In this document: in pieces, positions 25,920 to 27,418 of the stretch
How positions within the stretch are numbered: the first letter of the stretch is position 1
Layout of the letters: each line of letters starts with the position of its first letter
Origin: JAGVLN01 sp964515755
GTDB lineage: Bacteria > Pseudomonadota > Alphaproteobacteria > Rickettsiales > JABSSG01
Direction of reading: 5' to 3'
NCBI GenBank assembly: GCA_964515755.1
Contig: CAZEVK010000022.1
Span: forward strand, 1 to 27,418
Length of the DNA stretch: 27,418 nucleotides
Notes under the pieces: model-generated
Database searches by the model: none
What the model saw: the letters and a program-made list of their open reading frames with translations, nothing else
Told to the model about the DNA's origin: nothing
Translations under genes and position numbers: made by a program

Positions 25920-26100
25920 TTGATTTCATAAAAATGAGAAAAGACAAGTAATAATGCCATTCTTATACTATTGGTCTTATAAAAAATAATTACTTAGACT
26001 TTGGTACTACTTTAGCAGCAGGTAAATTATTGGAGAAACATAACATATAATTATCCGTAGAAACTGTGCGCAAATTTAAATAGGTCCTTGCCTACGAACT
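25920..26100 (+). mobile_element. Fragment of an ISNCY/IS1202-type transposase gene (first copy)
   Basis: One frame reads, with stops, LIKNNYLDFGTTLAAGKLLE, KHNI, stop, LSVETVRKFK. This matches the pattern YxDFGPTxAAEKLxExHxI-xxSVETLRxWM of the N-terminal region of ISNCY-family (IS1202-like) transposases. Three stops and the absence of what should follow mark it as a relic. Confidence 0.55.
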
Positions 26101-26154
26101 AATAAATATTTCGACATATTAAATTCGGTGATTAACTGAAAACTACAAACAATA

Positions 26155-26790
26155 TACTATCCAAGGTTTAATCCTTAGAAAACGTAATAAACAAAGATAA
26201 GATTATATTGTTAATTGGAGGTAAATATAAGAATTTTTACCCTACTTTTGCTTAGGGGAAAATAACTGATTCACAATATCAATTTATCTGTAGAAACTGT
26301 GTGTAAGTTGATGCTTAAAGCTGATTTCTGGATCTTATACAACTAAATCATCAAACAAGTTCCCAGCTTCGTAAAAAGCGGTAATTAATATTGGAAATTT
26401 TAGCAGAATCATGGGTTTCAGCATCCCTGGTTTGAGAATCGAGCTCCTAAATATTGCTTATTAGTTTATATAGATGATGCAACCAGTAACTTGATGAATT
26501 TGTACTTTGTTCCATCAGAATTAATACATACTTACCTTTTGATTACTAAACAATATCTTCAAAAACATGGTAAGTTAACTGACTTTTAGACTGATATATT
26601 AAGCGTCTTTAGGGTGAAACAGTAATTTTTCTAGAATTTAGTTCTGTCATGGATTATACGAGTTAAATGTCGATCTTTTTATGCCAATAGGCACAAGTTA
26701 AAGACCTGGTTGGGCGAGCAAATGCAGTAACTAACAATTTAACTATCCAGTATGATAAGATAAAGGATATGAGAACAATATATAAAACAG
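26155..26790 (+). mobile_element. Decayed ISNCY/IS1202-type transposase gene (second copy)
   Basis: Pieces in order: QGLILRKRNKQR (helix-turn-helix end), YKNFYPTFA, NINLSVETVCKLMLKADFWI, IIKQVPSFVKSGN, HPWFENRAPKYCLLVYIDDA, TSNLMNLYFVPSELIHTYLL, ITKQYLQKHGKL, TDILSVFRV and, after a deletion, RIMDYTS then QVKDLVGRANAVTNNLTIQY. The WFE...APxxxLLVYIDDATSxL segment is the RNase H-like DDE core of this family. Numerous stops and shifts prevent any product. It repeats the DFG...SVET segment of the fragment at 25920, so at least two insertions or an internal duplication occurred. Clear terminal inverted repeats were not found by eye. Confidence 0.65.
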
Positions 26791-27191
26791 ATTATTAAAA
26801 AGACAAAAAATAAAAGAAAGCTTAAGTTAGGTAAATAATCTTTTTTATAATTTTTGAAAATTAAGAAAAAATCCTTTTACTACCAACTAAAAAATCGGAC
26901 ATTTTTACTTTTGGAGGCAAGAAGAAACTTGAACTTTGTGTTGACAATATCCATTAGCACAAAGTTATAATAAGCATTAATTTGAAATAAAATAGAAAAT
27001 AGTTGTATATGCCTATTCAAAATCAAGAATATTTGTTGAAAATCATGGGCCAGTCAATTATAATATAAGTTGATAATTTAGTAAATCTTTGAGCTTATAA
27101 CAGCAAATACACGACAATATGGCATGTTTTGTTGAAATGAGTAATATAGATAATAATTACAAATGATCAAAAAAATTTATAGGAACATTTT
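26791..27191. other. Spacer between the IS relic and the dehydratase gene
   Basis: No intact gene. The stretch near 26895-26935 (AAAAATCGGACATTTTTACTTTTGGAGG) may be the end of the transposase relic. From 26941 it serves as upstream region of the following gene. Confidence 0.35.
26941..26971 (+). promoter_or_regulatory. Possible sigma-70 promoter
   Basis: Perfect -35 TTGACA (26941-26946) and perfect -10 TATAAT (26966-26971), but with a 19-base spacer, longer than optimal. It lies about 220 bases before the dehydratase gene and could drive it. Confidence 0.35.
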
Positions 27192-27418
27192 ATGGAACAA
27201 ATATGTTTGGTTAATAAAAGTTGTGTACCTTGTCAAGGTGGTATGCCATCTTTGGATCAAGTAGCAATAGGTAAATTAATTATTGAGCTTAATTCTGGTT
27301 GGGAGATTAATGAGCTAGGACATTTATATAAACAATATCTATTTGATAATTTTATAGGTTCCATGGATTTTGCCAATAAAATAGCAGAGGTGTCAGAAAA
27401 AGAAGCACATCATCCTAA
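27192..27418 (+). CDS. phhB: Pterin-4a-carbinolamine dehydratase (partial, cut by window end)
   Basis: The first 75 codons are present and the frame is open at the window edge. N-terminal CVPCQGGMPSLDQVAIGKLI, GWEINELGHLYKQYLFDNFI, then GSMDFANKIAEVSEKEAHHP follow the family pattern, with the conserved HHP of the active site at the very end of the window. The enzyme dehydrates 4a-hydroxytetrahydrobiopterin, recycling the pterin cofactor; in bacteria without phenylalanine hydroxylase its role is less clear. ATG 27192 has an AGGA Shine-Dalgarno sequence about 8 bases upstream. It marks the return to ordinary metabolic genes after the effector island. Confidence 0.9.
   Translation, partial: MEQICLVNKSCVPCQGGMPSLDQVAIGKLIIELNSGWEINELGHLYKQYLFDNFIGSMDFANKIAEVSEKEAHHP

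Noticed and set aside
1..27418. tRNA, rRNA or CRISPR array
   Set aside because: No cloverleaf-like segment with a CCA-compatible acceptor and T-loop GTTCRA motif, no rRNA-like sequence and no regularly spaced repeats were found by eye.

Overview
The window is very AT-rich and has many short hypothetical ORFs, ankyrin-like repeats, broken large effector genes and a decayed insertion sequence. It also holds a single-HKD secreted phospholipase D and a RelE-type toxin of the kinds familiar from Rickettsia, and a deaminase that looks like the Orientia OTT_1508 type. Together these suggest an obligate intracellular alphaproteobacterium of the Rickettsiales (for example a protist or arthropod endosymbiont). 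The taxonomic call is an inference from gene families; there is no rRNA or housekeeping marker here apart from a partial pterin-carbinolamine dehydratase at the right end.

Layout. 1-660: unassigned DNA and a small, probably frameshifted membrane ORF. 737-1654 (-): ankyrin-like effector candidate with an acidic linker and a C-terminal hydrophobic segment. 1817-3651 (+): a deaminase-toxin/effector gene broken by a frameshift exactly between its HAE and CxxC zinc motifs. 4070-4674 (-): a split small membrane protein. 5031-5618 (-): secreted phospholipase D. 5999-13576 (+): a giant 2525-residue protein combining a beta-helix-like N-terminus, ankyrin repeats, a full SecA-like motor, hydrophobic segments and a C-terminal toxin-like tip. 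It overlaps by ATGA with a probable immunity gene (13573-13929). A second cassette follows: a perfect 56-bp copy of the end of the toxin gene, then an orphan immunity paralogue broken by an in-frame stop (14081-14476), then more decayed coding sequence. 14918-15484 (+): lipoprotein.

15665-17938 (-): three small hydrophilic proteins. Two share an N-terminal module; one of these ends in a cysteine-rich CaaX-like tail (CILM), while the other ends in a proline/lysine tail also found on the unrelated third protein. This looks like tail swapping. 18060-18351 (-): unidentified pseudogene. 18427-19149 (+): DUF72. 19213-19653 (-): hemerythrin-like protein. 19815-20147 (-): decayed RelBE-like toxin-antitoxin pair. 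20409-25665 (+): one very large ancestral gene, now in at least five pieces, carrying a domain that looks like a fold-type-I PLP enzyme followed by an OTU cysteine protease. 25920-26790: remnants of an ISNCY/IS1202-type transposase, apparently from two copies. 27192-end (+): pterin-4a-carbinolamine dehydratase, cut by the window edge.

Read together, this is an effector/toxin island in decay. One giant toxin gene and its immunity gene are intact, while neighbouring large effector genes carry frameshifts and stops, with mobile-element debris between them. A degenerate intergenic repeat of about 180 bp occurs twice (3784-3966 and 15508-15674), each time between convergent genes. No tRNA, rRNA or CRISPR array was seen.
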